Positions 25,901 through 36,749 of a stretch of DNA of 64,000 nt are shown here, in pieces (within the stretch, counting starts at the first letter, position 1; the number at the start of each line of letters is the position of its first letter). The position numbers and the translations under genes are program-made. The notes below the pieces were generated by a model. It had not been told where the DNA came from and did not search any database. It saw nothing but the letters and a program-made list of their open reading frames with translations. Origin of the DNA: Coptis chinensis (Eukaryota; Streptophyta; Magnoliopsida; Ranunculales; Ranunculaceae); NCBI GenBank assembly GCA_015680905.1, contig CM027377.1, forward strand, positions 7,340,501-7,404,500. Reading direction: 5' to 3'.

Positions 25901-27138
25901 ATTGCCTAATAAGGTGAAATTTATATATATTGAAGCTACTTGAATAGCAAGGAGTTCTCAATCATACGGAAAGAGATAAGATAAACACTATTTTAAATGC
26001 AAAACTATACTTATTGAAACATTCCCACAACATATAACCCAACTATGTTTTGAGGTTAGTTCAATGCATTTGCATCCAGGTTTATTTTTTTGAGATTAGT
26101 TCAATGTTGGTTGCATCCGGTTTCGATTTCCTATTAATTATTTTTTAAGATTACTCCCACGCATTTGTATCATATTTCCAATTTATAATTAATTTTTCTT
26201 TGAGGTTAGTTCAATGCAGTTGCATCCAGTTTCTGATTTTTCCGTTAATTTAATCTTTGAGGGTTAGCTCAATGTATTTGCATCCAGTTTCCGATTTTTC
26301 GACAATTATTTTTTTTATGTTAGTTTGATATATTTGCATCCAAGTTTTGATTTTCCTTTAATTATTATTTGAGGTTAGTTTAATGCAGTTGTATCCATAT
26401 TCCAATTTTCTATTAATTACTTTTTAAGATTAGTTTAATGCTTGCATTTGTATCAAATTTCCAATTTCCCGTTAAATATTATTTGAGGTTAGTTCGATGC
26501 ATTTACATTCAGTTTTCGGTTCCATATTAATTGTTTTTTGACGTTAGTTTCATTCAGTATTATATATTTTTTAAAATATTTATATTTGTCATTATTGCTT
26601 TGTCATTTTTTTTTTGTTTTCATTTTCTATTATATATTTTGTGATGTTATTTTTTGTATAATTGTTTTTAACTATATTTTGAGGCTATGTTAAGGATATA
26701 TTTGAAATAAGTTGTTGTTTTATCATAAACACTAAAATTGTATGATTTGTAATAGGGAATTAGTTTCTACAAATCACATATTTTTTAGCAATTTTTTTAT
26801 TTGATTAAATATATAAAAATTGGAGCACTAAAAATGTTTGATTCGTAATAGAAAATTAACTTTTACAAATCACTTGTTTTTTAGCAATTTTTTTTATTTT
26901 ATCAATTATATAAAAATTAAAAATACACTCAAACTCTCCAAATATAAGAATTAGAAATATACTCAAACTCTCAAAACTCCAAAGAGGTTCTATGTATGTG
27001 GGATTGTACACTATTAAAAAAGATTATCTTTCATATTATAGTGTCATATAGGAGAGAGCAAAAAACTAACTCTCATATTAGAGTGCCACATAGGAGAGAG
27101 AAAATCCTCCATTAGAGGTCTCTGCTTTAGTATATAGA
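22933..27138 (-). mobile_element. Non-autonomous Helitron, unit 1 of a tandem pair
   Basis: Read on the minus strand, the element begins TCTATATACTAAAGCAGAGA at 27138 (Helitron 5' TC). It ends with a GC-rich hairpin (22945-22962; 7-bp stem with one mismatch, loop GTAT), eight spacer bases and CTAG (22936-22933), a Helitron CTRR terminus. The flanking base is T on the minus strand (A22932 on plus), as expected for insertion between A and T. There are no inverted repeats and no target duplication. Inside are three ~205-bp direct repeats (about 23012-23650) and two minisatellite blocks. No Rep or helicase ORF is present, so it depends on enzymes encoded elsewhere. Confidence 0.82.
24060..25500. 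repeat. ~55-bp minisatellite array in Helitron unit 1
   Basis: Diverged head-to-tail copies of a unit of about 55 bp run through this block. Recognisable words recur at that period: TTAATTATTCTTTGAGGTTA, GTTCAATGCATTTGCATCC and GTTTCCGATTTCCC. A shorter second block of the same unit lies at about 26040-26545. Copy divergence is substantial, so the array is not recent. Confidence 0.85.
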
Positions 27139-30100
27139 CTAGATTTTGGACCCGGGCATACGCCCGGGATCTATTAAATATTTTGTGTGCTGAAAAGGCT
27201 TTATAAAATGTCTCACACAAATTTTCGAATCAGAATATATTTTTATTGAAAATAAATCGAAATATGTTAATGAAAGCGTGATTATGGTGCATAAGTACTT
27301 AGAAATTAAGAGATCAAATTGAGATAGTATCTTCACTTTATGGTTTAGGATATTAATCCATAATTTTCAAATAAAATTATCTTAAACTCGATCTAGCTTG
27401 TATAATAGTTTTTAGATTTATGGTGATTTAGCAAAGAAATTTTCAAATCAAAAATATTTTTTTATTGAAAATAAACCGAAATATGTTAATGAGCAGCGAT
27501 TATGGTGCATAAGTACTTGGAAACTAAGGGATCAAATTGAGATAGCCGAAAGCAAAAATAATTATGGTGTATAAGTACTTGGAAACTAAGGGATCAAATT
27601 GAGATAGCCTCTTCACTTTGTGGTTTAGGATATTAATCCGTAATTTTCAAATAGAATTATCTTAAACTCAATCTAGCTTGTATATATAATAGTTTTATTA
27701 GATTTATGGTGATTTAACGGTAAATCATCACCACTTTTTACGTGACTAATGTGTACAAATCACTAAAATAGATTGATTGTTTCCATATCCTCAAAGAATA
27801 TACTACTCCCACTTGAAAAGATTTATCACATGAACGTGTCCTACGAACGGGTACCATTATATTAAATTATTCTAAAAAATATTAGCAACTATGCATAGCT
27901 ATGAGATATGAAAATTATATTAATTACTCAATTAAATTTCTTGCACCACTCTCTATAAAAAGGAAGCATCAAACTTTGATAAAACTCATCGACTTCTTTT
28001 TTCATGTTAGTTTTAACAATAGAAGTTTGATTGAAGTTTTTTGAGAATGTCCAATTTGGTGAAGATAATATTGAAGCTACTTGAATAGCAAGGCATTCCC
28101 AATCACAATAAAAGAAGTATGATAAACATTACTTAAAATGCAAAACTATATTTGTCGAGACATTTATTCCCCCTACATATAATACAAATATATTTTAGGG
28201 TTATTAGTTGAATACATTTGCACCAAGTTTATAATTTTTCATTAATTATTCTTTGAGGTTAGTTTAATGTAGTACGTTGCATCCAGTTTCCAAATTCTCA
28301 TTAATTATTCTTTGAGGTTAGTTCAATGCAGTTGCATCAAGTTTCCGATTTCCCATCAATTATTATTTAAGGTTAGTTCAATGCAATTGCATCCATTTTA
28401 TGATATCCCGTTACTTATTCATTAAGGTTAATTCAGTACAGTTGCATCCAGTTTTTTATGTTTCGTTAATTAGTATTTGAGATTAGTTTATTGAATTTGC
28501 ATCCAGGTTCTAATCTCTCGTTAATTACTCTTTGAGGTTAGTTCAATACATCTGCATCCAATTTCGATTTCACGTTAATTGTTTTCTAGGTTAGTTCGAT
28601 AGTTTACAATTTCTATATCTGTTTGCATATATGTAAGAGTCCGTTTTTAAACTCACTTTCATTTTGGGTTCCTAATTACTCGTAATTACTCATGTGAGAA
28701 GGCTAAAAAACCGACATTTATGCTTTGAGGTCGGTCGCGATCTTGATTACATTCTACTTTCGATTTTTCAGTTAACTATTTTTTGAGGATATTTCAATGC
28801 ATTTGCATCCAATTTCTGATTTCCTGTTAGTTAATATCTTATTTTAGTTTAATGCAGTTGCATCTAGTTTTTGGATTTTTGTTAATTATTTTTTGAGGTT
28901 AGTTCAATGCAGTTGCATCCAATTTTCGAATTTATGTTAATTGTTCTTTGAGGTTAGTTCAATGTATTTGCCCCAAGTTTTCGATTTCCCGTTAATTATT
29001 TTTTGAGGTTAGTTCAATGCAGTTACATCACATTTATAATTTCCCGATAATTATTCATTTAGGTTAGTTCAGTGTAGTTTCATCCATTTTTCAATGTTTC
29101 ATTAATTAGTCTTTGAGATTAGTTCATTGCATTTGGATCTAGTTTTCAATTTCCCGTTAATAACTCTTTAAGATTAGTTCAATACATCTGCATCTAGTCT
29201 CTGATTATTTATGCTTTAAGGTTAGTTCGATGCAATTATATCTGGTTTCTGATTTCCCGTTAATTATTTTTTGAGATTATTTCAATGCATTTGCATTTAG
29301 TTTCCGATTTCCCACCAATTATTCTATGAGGTTAGTTTAATGCAGTTGTATTCGGTTTTTTATTTTATGTTAATTATTTTTTGAGTTTAGTTCAATGTAT
29401 TTGCATCCAGTTTCCGATTTCTCGGCCTATTAATTATTATCTGAGGTTTGTTTGATGTATTTGCATACCGTTTCCGATTTCCCATTAAATATTTTTCAAG
29501 GATTTGTATACAATTTCTAATTTCCCTTTAGTTATTATCTGACATTAGTTTAATGCAATTGCACTCAGTTTTCAATTTCTAGTTAATTACTTTTTTAGTT
29601 TAGTTTATTGCATTTGCATAAAGTTTCCAATTTTCCGTTAATTATTCTTTGAGCTCAGTTATGCATTTGAATCCAATTTCCAATTTCCTTTTAATTATCC
29701 AATGTGGTGTATAATACCAACTTCTACTGATCCATCTGTAGTGTTCTTGCAAACATGACATAAAAAGTAAATTATGTTTGATTTATTATGTGGGATCATT
29801 GAAGATTATCAGTTCCCGATTTCCCATTAATTATTCTTTAAATTATGCATGACTTACTATGTAGAATCTTCAAAGATTATCTACGAACGGGTGTTGTTAT
29901 ATTAATTATTTTGAAAAATATTTGTAAATATGCAAAACTTTTATATATTAATATTATATTAATCACTCAACCAAATTTCTTATAACGTGAAAACCTTATT
30001 CTCCATTAAAAAAAATAACTCATGTACCTTTAATAAAATCCTTCAACTTCATTTTGTTGTTTAATAATAGAAGTTTGATTGAAGTTTTGTGAGATTGCCT

Positions 30101-32050
30101 AATAAGGTGAAGTTCATATATATTGTAGCTACTTGAATAGCAAAAGAGTTCCCAATCATAATCGGAAAGAGAAAGATAAACATCATTTTAAATGCAAAAC
30201 TATACTTACCGAGACATTCCCACAACATATAACCCAACTATGTTTTGAGGTTAGTTTAATGTATTTGCATCCGGTTTATGATTTTCCGTTATTTATATTT
30301 TGAGGTTAGTTCAATACAGTTGCATCCAATTTTCAATTCATGTTATTTATTTTTTGAGATCAGTTCAATGCAGTTGCATTCAGTTTCTGATTTCTCATTA
30401 ATTATTCTTTTAATTAGTTCAATACATTTGCATCTAATTTCCAATTCCTCGGAATTATTCTTTGAGGTCGGGTTCAATACATTTGCATCCGGTTTCGATT
30501 TCCCATTAATTATTCTGTGAGATTAGTTTAATGCATTTGCATCCAGTTTCTGATTTATCGTTTATTATTTGATAAAGTTACATTTGCATCTAGTTTCCGA
30601 TTTCTCATTAATTATTGTTTGAGATTAGTTCAATGAATTTGCATACAGTTTCCTATTTACCATTAATTATTTCTTGAGGTTAGTTCAATGCATTTGCATC
30701 CAGTTTATTTTTTGAGATTAGTTCAGTGCAGTTCCATCCGGTTTCCGATTTCCCATTAATTATTTTTTAATATTAGTTCCACGCATTTGCATCATGTTTC
30801 CAATTAATAATTAATTTTTCTTTGACGTTAATTCAATGCAATTGCATCCAGTTTCTGATTTTCTATTAATTTAATCTTTGAGGGTTAGCTCAATGCATTT
30901 GCATCCAGTTTCCGATTTGCCGACAATTATTTTTTTATGTTAGTTTAATGTATTTGCATCCAAGTTTTGATTTTCCGTTAATTATTCTTTGAGGTTAGTT
31001 TAATACAGTTGTATCCATATATATTCTAATTTTCTATTAATTACTTTTTAAGATTAGTTTAATGTTTGCATTTGCATCCAGTTTCTGATTTTCCGTTAAA
31101 TATTATTTGAGGTTAGTTCGATACATTTGCATCCAGTTTTCGGTTCCCCATTAATTGTTTTTTTACGTTAGTTTCATTCAATATTATATATATTTTAAAA
31201 TATTTGTCATTATTGCTTTGCCTTTTTTTTTTTTTTTTTTTTATTTTTCTATTATATATTTTGTGATGTTATTTATTGTATAATTGTTTTAACTATGTTT
31301 TGAGGCCATGTTAAGGATATATTCAAATAAGTGGGTGTTTTATCATAGACACTAAAATTGTATGATTTGTAGTAAGGAATTAGTTTATACAAATTACATA
31401 TTTTTTTAGCAATTTTTTTATTTGATCAAATATATAAGAATTGGAACACTAAAAGTGTTTGATTAAGTAATAGAAAATTACTTTTACAAATCACCTATTT
31501 TTTAGCAATTTTTAAAAATATTTGTCATTATTGTTTTGCCGTTATTTATTTTTTTTTCATTTTCTATTATATATTTTGTGATGTTATTTTTTGTATAATT
31601 GTTTTTAACTATGTTTTTGAGGCGTGTTAAGAATATATTGAAATAAATCGGTGTTTTTATCATAGACACTAAAATTGTATGATTTGTAATAAGGAATTCT
31701 ACAAATTACATTTTTTTTTATTTGATCAAATATATAAGAATTGGAACACTAAAAGTGTTTGATTCATAATAGGAAATTACTTTTACAAATCACCTATTTT
31801 TAGCAATTTTTTTATTTGATCAAATATGTAAGAATTGGAAATACACTCAAACTCTCCAAATATAATAATTAGAAATACACTCAAACTCTCCTAAGAGGTT
31901 CTATGTATGTGAGATTGTAGGCTATTAGAAAAGACTATCTTTCATATTAGAGTGCCACATAGGAGAGAGAAAAAACTAACTCTCTCATATTAGAGTGCCA
32001 CATAGGAAAGAGAAAATACTCAATTAGAGGTCTCTGCTTTAGTATATAGA
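27139..32050 (-). mobile_element. Non-autonomous Helitron, unit 2 of a tandem pair
   Basis: This has the same family and orientation as unit 1. On the minus strand it begins with the same TCTATATACTAAAGCAGAGA at 32050 and ends with a perfect 7-bp-stem hairpin (27151-27168), eight spacer bases and CTAG at 27142-27139. Unit 1 begins at the very next base with no host sequence between. The outer right base is T (32051), so the two units together sit in one A/T target. It is about 700 bp longer than unit 1, through extra minisatellite copies at 30237-31165 and a duplicated tail segment around 31190-31850. No ORF for transposition proteins is present. Confidence 0.82.
28195..29690. repeat. ~55-bp minisatellite array in Helitron unit 2
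   Basis: This is the counterpart of the array in unit 1, with the same ~55-bp unit and similar order of variants. The second block in this unit (about 30237-31165) is clearly longer than in unit 1, so the array changed copy number after or during duplication of the element. Confidence 0.85.
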
Positions 32051-32863
32051 TAGTAGATAGTAGATTGCATGGAAAGTCATGGCAAGAATGCAAGATTAAT
32101 TTTTCAAATTTTAGGCTTTTATCTAGGAAACCCAATTTTTTTCTCTTATATCTAGGAAACCCAATTCGCGATATACTCTACTTGCGAAATTTCGATCTTC
32201 TATTATATTAGCTGATGAATGAGAGTGCTTCCATTATAACAATAAAAAAATCGCCCCCTGACCTCTAGTATCATCACCCAAAAGTTTTACAGACTTTGCT
32301 AGTTGGCCCCTGTTTTAAATGTGTGGGCAAACCTGTTTTTAAAGAGATCATTAACTCAATAGTGTGTAACGGGGTTCTAGACCTCTGGTATCATCACCCA
32401 AAGGTTTTACCAACTTATTCCATTCTTAGAACGATCTATGACATCACCAATCCATTTGGGATTTTGGGCTTCGCCCATATTTAATCTGTAACAGCGTTTG
32501 ATGAAATGTTTTAAAAAGTGTTTGAGGCGTACCCAAAATGCCCTTGAAGCGTTGAGCATGCGTACACTTCAGTGTGTGAGGCGTTGTTGAAGCCTACGCT
32601 TTACTAGCGAGGTGTAAGCCTCCATCGCAAAGATTTTAGACTTTTTTTTTTTTTTTTAAATTTTTCTAAAGTAGACTTTAGGCAACCAAATACAAGACCA
32701 AAAAACCTAATCAAAACTCGAAATCGATGGTTAAACTCTCAAATTCGTTAACCCTGCACGATTAATGAGACAGCTTCATATTATTATCTTTTATTGAGTC
32801 ATTCTTGCTTTGCAGCAAAAAACAGAAAGGAACAGAAAAAACACTACATGCACACACAGTCAC
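32051..32863. other. Spacer between the Helitron pair and GDSL gene 3
   Basis: No gene is seen. A diverged direct repeat is present: CTAGTATCATCACCCAAAAG near 32266 and CTGGTATCATCACCCAAAGG near 32384, each followed by TTTTAC. Confidence 0.5.
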
Positions 32864-32959
32864 ACAAACACATTTCCAAAGTTAAAGGCAATGGACTTAT
32901 TGCTTCTGTGCACAAACACATCTCCAAAGTTAAAGGCAATGGACTTATTGCTTCTGTGC
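32864..32959. repeat. 48-bp tandem duplication across the stop codon of GDSL gene 3
   Basis: 32864-32911 and 32912-32959 are near-identical 48-bp copies in direct tandem, differing by one visible substitution (ATTTCC against ATCTCC). The copy nearer the gene contains the last codons and the TAA stop (minus strand); the other has become 3' UTR. Translation still ends at the first stop, so the protein is unchanged. Confidence 0.9.
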
Positions 32960-35404
32960 AAGTTGTTGTACATTTATCGGAGTACATGAGCTGGATCCAC
33001 TAAAGCAATCATTCGCCTGAGCATTGTTCACTGCTTGATTTGGGTGAAATGCATCATAGAATATGACTAGAGTTCTGTCTGGGCATGGAGTTGAATTTGG
33101 AACGCATAGCCCAACGCCATTCACCGCACAACATGGAGTTTGTTGTGCAGTGATTCCTGCATATATAACCATGCCTGTAAGTAGTCTTACACCTTTTTTT
33201 AACAAAGTCCTTACTTAATGGGGTAATTGAACTTTACGATGCATATATTACCAGCTTCAGCAGAAGTTTTGTTCAAACCGTAACCATCTCCACGAACAAA
33301 GGTTGAACCAACAAGGACACGTTCCAGTTCTGTTATTGCACCAGGAAGCTTGTTGTTGTACAACAACACTAAGTTATTGACAGCCTCTACACATGGAGTA
33401 GTAGGTCTAGGATTAGCAGTGTCTACTACAGCAGGAAGACAACCAAGACGGCCAACATTGAACACCGTGAATTTCCTGGCTCCCAAAACATACAATTTCT
33501 GCCAATATAAAGGCACAACAATTGTGAGAGAAACAAAATAATAAAAAATCATGTTATAACATCCTGATAATTAAAAATCTAATAAACTTGAGCAGTACAC
33601 AAGTCCTACTACCTTATGCTTTACAATTTTTACAGTTCCCCTGTTATTTATTAAGTCCTATTTGTGCATTAAAAGCAGGAAATAAGGTTTAAACATGTGA
33701 GCATGGGAACCTGGGGCAGAACGAGATGAAGTGACATACTTCCAAGGATTTTTATGACCGATGTGCAGCATTAAAAACATGCCATGGTTGATTCTTACCG
33801 TTAAACCTAGTATGAGACCTTTTACCAGAAGATCTGCATACTGCTGTGGGGTGTAAATCTGGCTACTGTTGTAGTTTGCTGGTTGAAGATAGTTGTTGAT
33901 ATAGTCATTACTGCCTATTGAAATATAAAAAATGGACTTTGACAAATCATTTTGGAAGTCAGTTGAAAACTTTTTGAGTAGTACAGTGTCTTCGAAGTAC
34001 TTGATCTGCTTTCCGAAGCTCAAGTTTTCCCCCTACAAAATAGGTAAACAGAGAAACATCATTTGATCTGCACTTGATGAGGAAAAAAAATCAAGTCAAG
34101 GTTCCTTGGTTTGGTTAAATGTACTCTGAAGCATCAAGCATCTTATTTTTAGTATCAGTTTATCGAAAAAAAAAAAAAAAATATTTTTTAGTATCTGGTA
34201 TGGATAAATGTACTTGTGCAGTTCCACTTTCTGGAAGAATGCCACCTGCTCCAGATGCATAATTAATTCCCGTCTTGATGTTAATCTTGTCACTGGTTGA
34301 AAGACCCAAAAATGGTGGTGCAAATGGTAGGTCCAACAATTGAGCTAAAAATAACAAAGATCAACAACAATCAGAAGCGACAATGTAAGTATATACAATA
34401 CACTATCGTTTTTGGTGTTCTCTATAATATCTACTATGAGTCGCGGAAATGTGACTTTTGATGTCTACATTACTACAATACTACTGGTGCGACTAACGCG
34501 GAAGCTATCAACAACAACTACCAACAAAATATTCAATAACTCTCTAAGCAACAACCCAAGATTAACACAATATCAACACAAGACATATAAATTAAATATA
34601 GAAGATAAAAGCATACTCAAACAAGACCAAGTTTTATGTGGTTAGGCAATGTGACTACGTCTACCGGCGAGCCTTTGATAGATTAGATGTACTAGATACA
34701 AGATTATAAAGAGAAACACTCTACACTCACTTAGAATGTATCACTCACACTCACAAAGAATGTTCACTCTCTTTTCTTATTGGTTTAGTTCTCTCACAAT
34801 CTCTCTCATTTAGAAAAATATCTCTCACAAAGAAAGTTTAGTGAACTCGATCTCTCACTAAGAAAAAGTTAGTTAGGTCGAAACCCTAACTTATGTTTTA
34901 TACTAGTCCAAGATTTCAGTGTGAAATCTTAGTCTTGGTTTGCTGTGGAGAAAAAAACAACAACTACATACCAAAACAACTACATGTGTGTAGAGCCCAG
35001 AGCGCTTAGTCTCGGTTTGCTGTGGAAAAAAAAACCGGACGCATGTGTGTAGAGCCCAGAGCGCGCCCTGGCCAGATAGTCGCAAAAAACTATTTCTTTT
35101 CCCAGGGGAGGGCGTGCGCCCCTTGGCCCAAAACAGCAACTACATACCAAAACAACTACATACCAAGAAAATCTACTTGTGTTCTGCCGTTGGTGAATCT
35201 TCCTGTGGGACCAGATGGAAAATCAATCCCATATGGCGTGTAATTTACTTTTGCTACCGTTTGGAGAAAATTATTGTTCCCGCTATCGCTGAGAGAGTCT
35301 CCAAAAACATATAGTGCTTTTGCAAGAGGACTTTGACAGTGCACCAACAAAAAATGAAGGAAAGTGCTGACAAGGAGAAGAGACATGGTGTAGTACTTAG
35401 CCAT
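32945..35404 (-). CDS. GDSL esterase/lipase, cluster gene 3
   Basis: Five exons: 35404-35164, 34344-34214, 34032-33799, 33498-33252 and 33156-32945. They sum to 1065 nt, an intact 354-residue secreted protein. A signal peptide (MAKYYTMSLLLVSTFLHFLL) precedes [14 protein letters not shown] with Ser37. Exon 2 has [15 protein letters not shown], exon 3 [10 protein letters not shown], exon 4 LGARKFTVFNVGRLGC and exon 5 FYDAFHPNQ with catalytic Asp and His. Intron 1 is about 820 bp, against 107-138 bp in genes 2 and 4, so it has taken an insertion. It holds a 23-bp direct repeat (34983-35005 and 35042-35064). The mature product is expected in the apoplast; the substrate is unknown. Confidence 0.9.
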
Positions 35405-35433
35405 TTTTCTTTTAAGAGCCTTAGAGGAGCTAG

Positions 35434-35463
35434 CTATGCACTTAAGCAGTATTTCTTAGCCAT
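35434..35463 (-). promoter_or_regulatory. Nine-codon upstream ORF of GDSL gene 3
   Basis: On the minus strand an ATG at 35463 opens MAKKYCLSA and stops at TAG (35436-35434), 29 bp before the main start. Its sequence context (AAAAATGGCTAAG) repeats that of the main start (MAKYY), so it looks like a local duplication of the start region. A TATA-like TATATAAG lies at about 35476-35484 on the minus strand. Such a leader ORF would be expected to lower translation of the main ORF if transcription starts upstream of it; the transcription start is not known. Confidence 0.4.
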
Positions 35464-35484
35464 TTTTGTTGTAGCTTATATAAG

Positions 35485-36212
35485 ATCAGTTGGTAGTATG
35501 GTATTGTAATTGCACGCTGACTAGAACATTCACTAGTAAAATTAGTACTTTTTCGTTTATGGATCAGCACTACCGAAATATTGTCCCTCTCCTTTTGAAG
35601 AAAATTATGTTGATGTTCTCCATACAAAACTATTTCAAGATATTAATAGAACTTCAAAATTTGGCATTTTATAAGATCTAAGAGTGAAATTTTATTATTG
35701 CTAGAAAAAAAAGTTAAGAAAAGAGAGTTTGGCTTAGTTAGTTTCTGTATTCTCTCATTTTTCTTATATAGAAAAATAATCTGTTTAAAATATAGAAAAT
35801 CCAAAAAAAATCCTGTTCGTTGGGGATCTTTGGCTGGCTATGTATCCCACCTGTCACGGCTTACAAAAAAACACTAAGAATTTGGAACGTACCATGTGCT
35901 AAATGCTAATACTCAATCCAATAGTGTTATTGTGTTATCACATTTCAAAGTGGACATGTTCTCATACTTTCTAAGTGGGGAAGCAAGTTGCAGACTAGTT
36001 GGCTAATGGAGGAAATGTGATTTTCGCTTGTGTTGGTGGTTTTCTTGTCCGATTCCATTGTCGGGCAATTAAAACTTTGTAAAATTCCTACCTACTTAAT
36101 TAATTTTTTTTATTATTAATATATCATGCATGTTTGGCAAGTTCATACTTTCAATGTCTAATGTTAGTCGCTGCATATAGTGGAATATGATACGAGTTCA
36201 TCAAGTCCTGTA
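35485..36212. other. Upstream region of GDSL gene 3 up to the copia element
   Basis: AT-rich sequence without a recognisable gene. It ends at the 5-bp duplication CTGTA (36208-36212) flanking the copia insertion. Confidence 0.45.
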
Positions 36213-36528
36213 TGTAGAAAGCGGTATTATGCTTTCTGGGTATAGGGCGCAACCTGCACTCAGATATAGTGTGTATAGGGCGTGACCTGCGCTTAGATAT
36301 AGTGTGTATAGGGCGCGACCTGCGCTTCAGGCTTTCGAGACTCCAGTGATTTGGGTGCGACCCACGCTCGTCTCAAGTGTAAACAGAGCACGACCCGCGC
36401 CCCGTGTTTCTCAAACCACCGAATTTTGTTGTTTTCTATTTTGTAAACTCTATATAAACAATTGTAATCTCTTTAGAATTCAATCAAGTAAATATATACT
36501 GAATTGAATTGAATCCTCTGGTTCTACA
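36213..36528 (+). repeat. Copia 5' LTR (316 bp)
   Basis: It starts TGTAGAAAGCGG and ends GGTTCTACA. The U3 part holds three tandem copies of a ~33-bp unit (about 36237-36332, core GTATAGGGCG-GACCTGCGC). The 3' LTR has one copy, which explains most of the length difference. A TATA-like CTATATAAAC follows at about 36450. Confidence 0.9.
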
Positions 36529-36749
36529 TGGTATCGGAGCCAAATCATTGAAATCCGCTACATTGAATCCTTGAATCTTAAACCTATTATTGAATTCTTG
36601 AATTTTAATCCCCTCTCACAAAGTTTTATTTTTTATTTTCTTCAAAAACCTAAATTGTTTATTTTTTTTTTCTGCAATAGCTGAATCTGACAACAATTTT
36701 TCAAGCATCATTCATCACCACTACACCTCACAAGACAACTCAGCGTTTC

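Noticed and set aside
24060..31165. CRISPR-like regular repeats
   Set aside because: Units are contiguous and diverged with no unique spacers, inside a plant Helitron; they are minisatellites.
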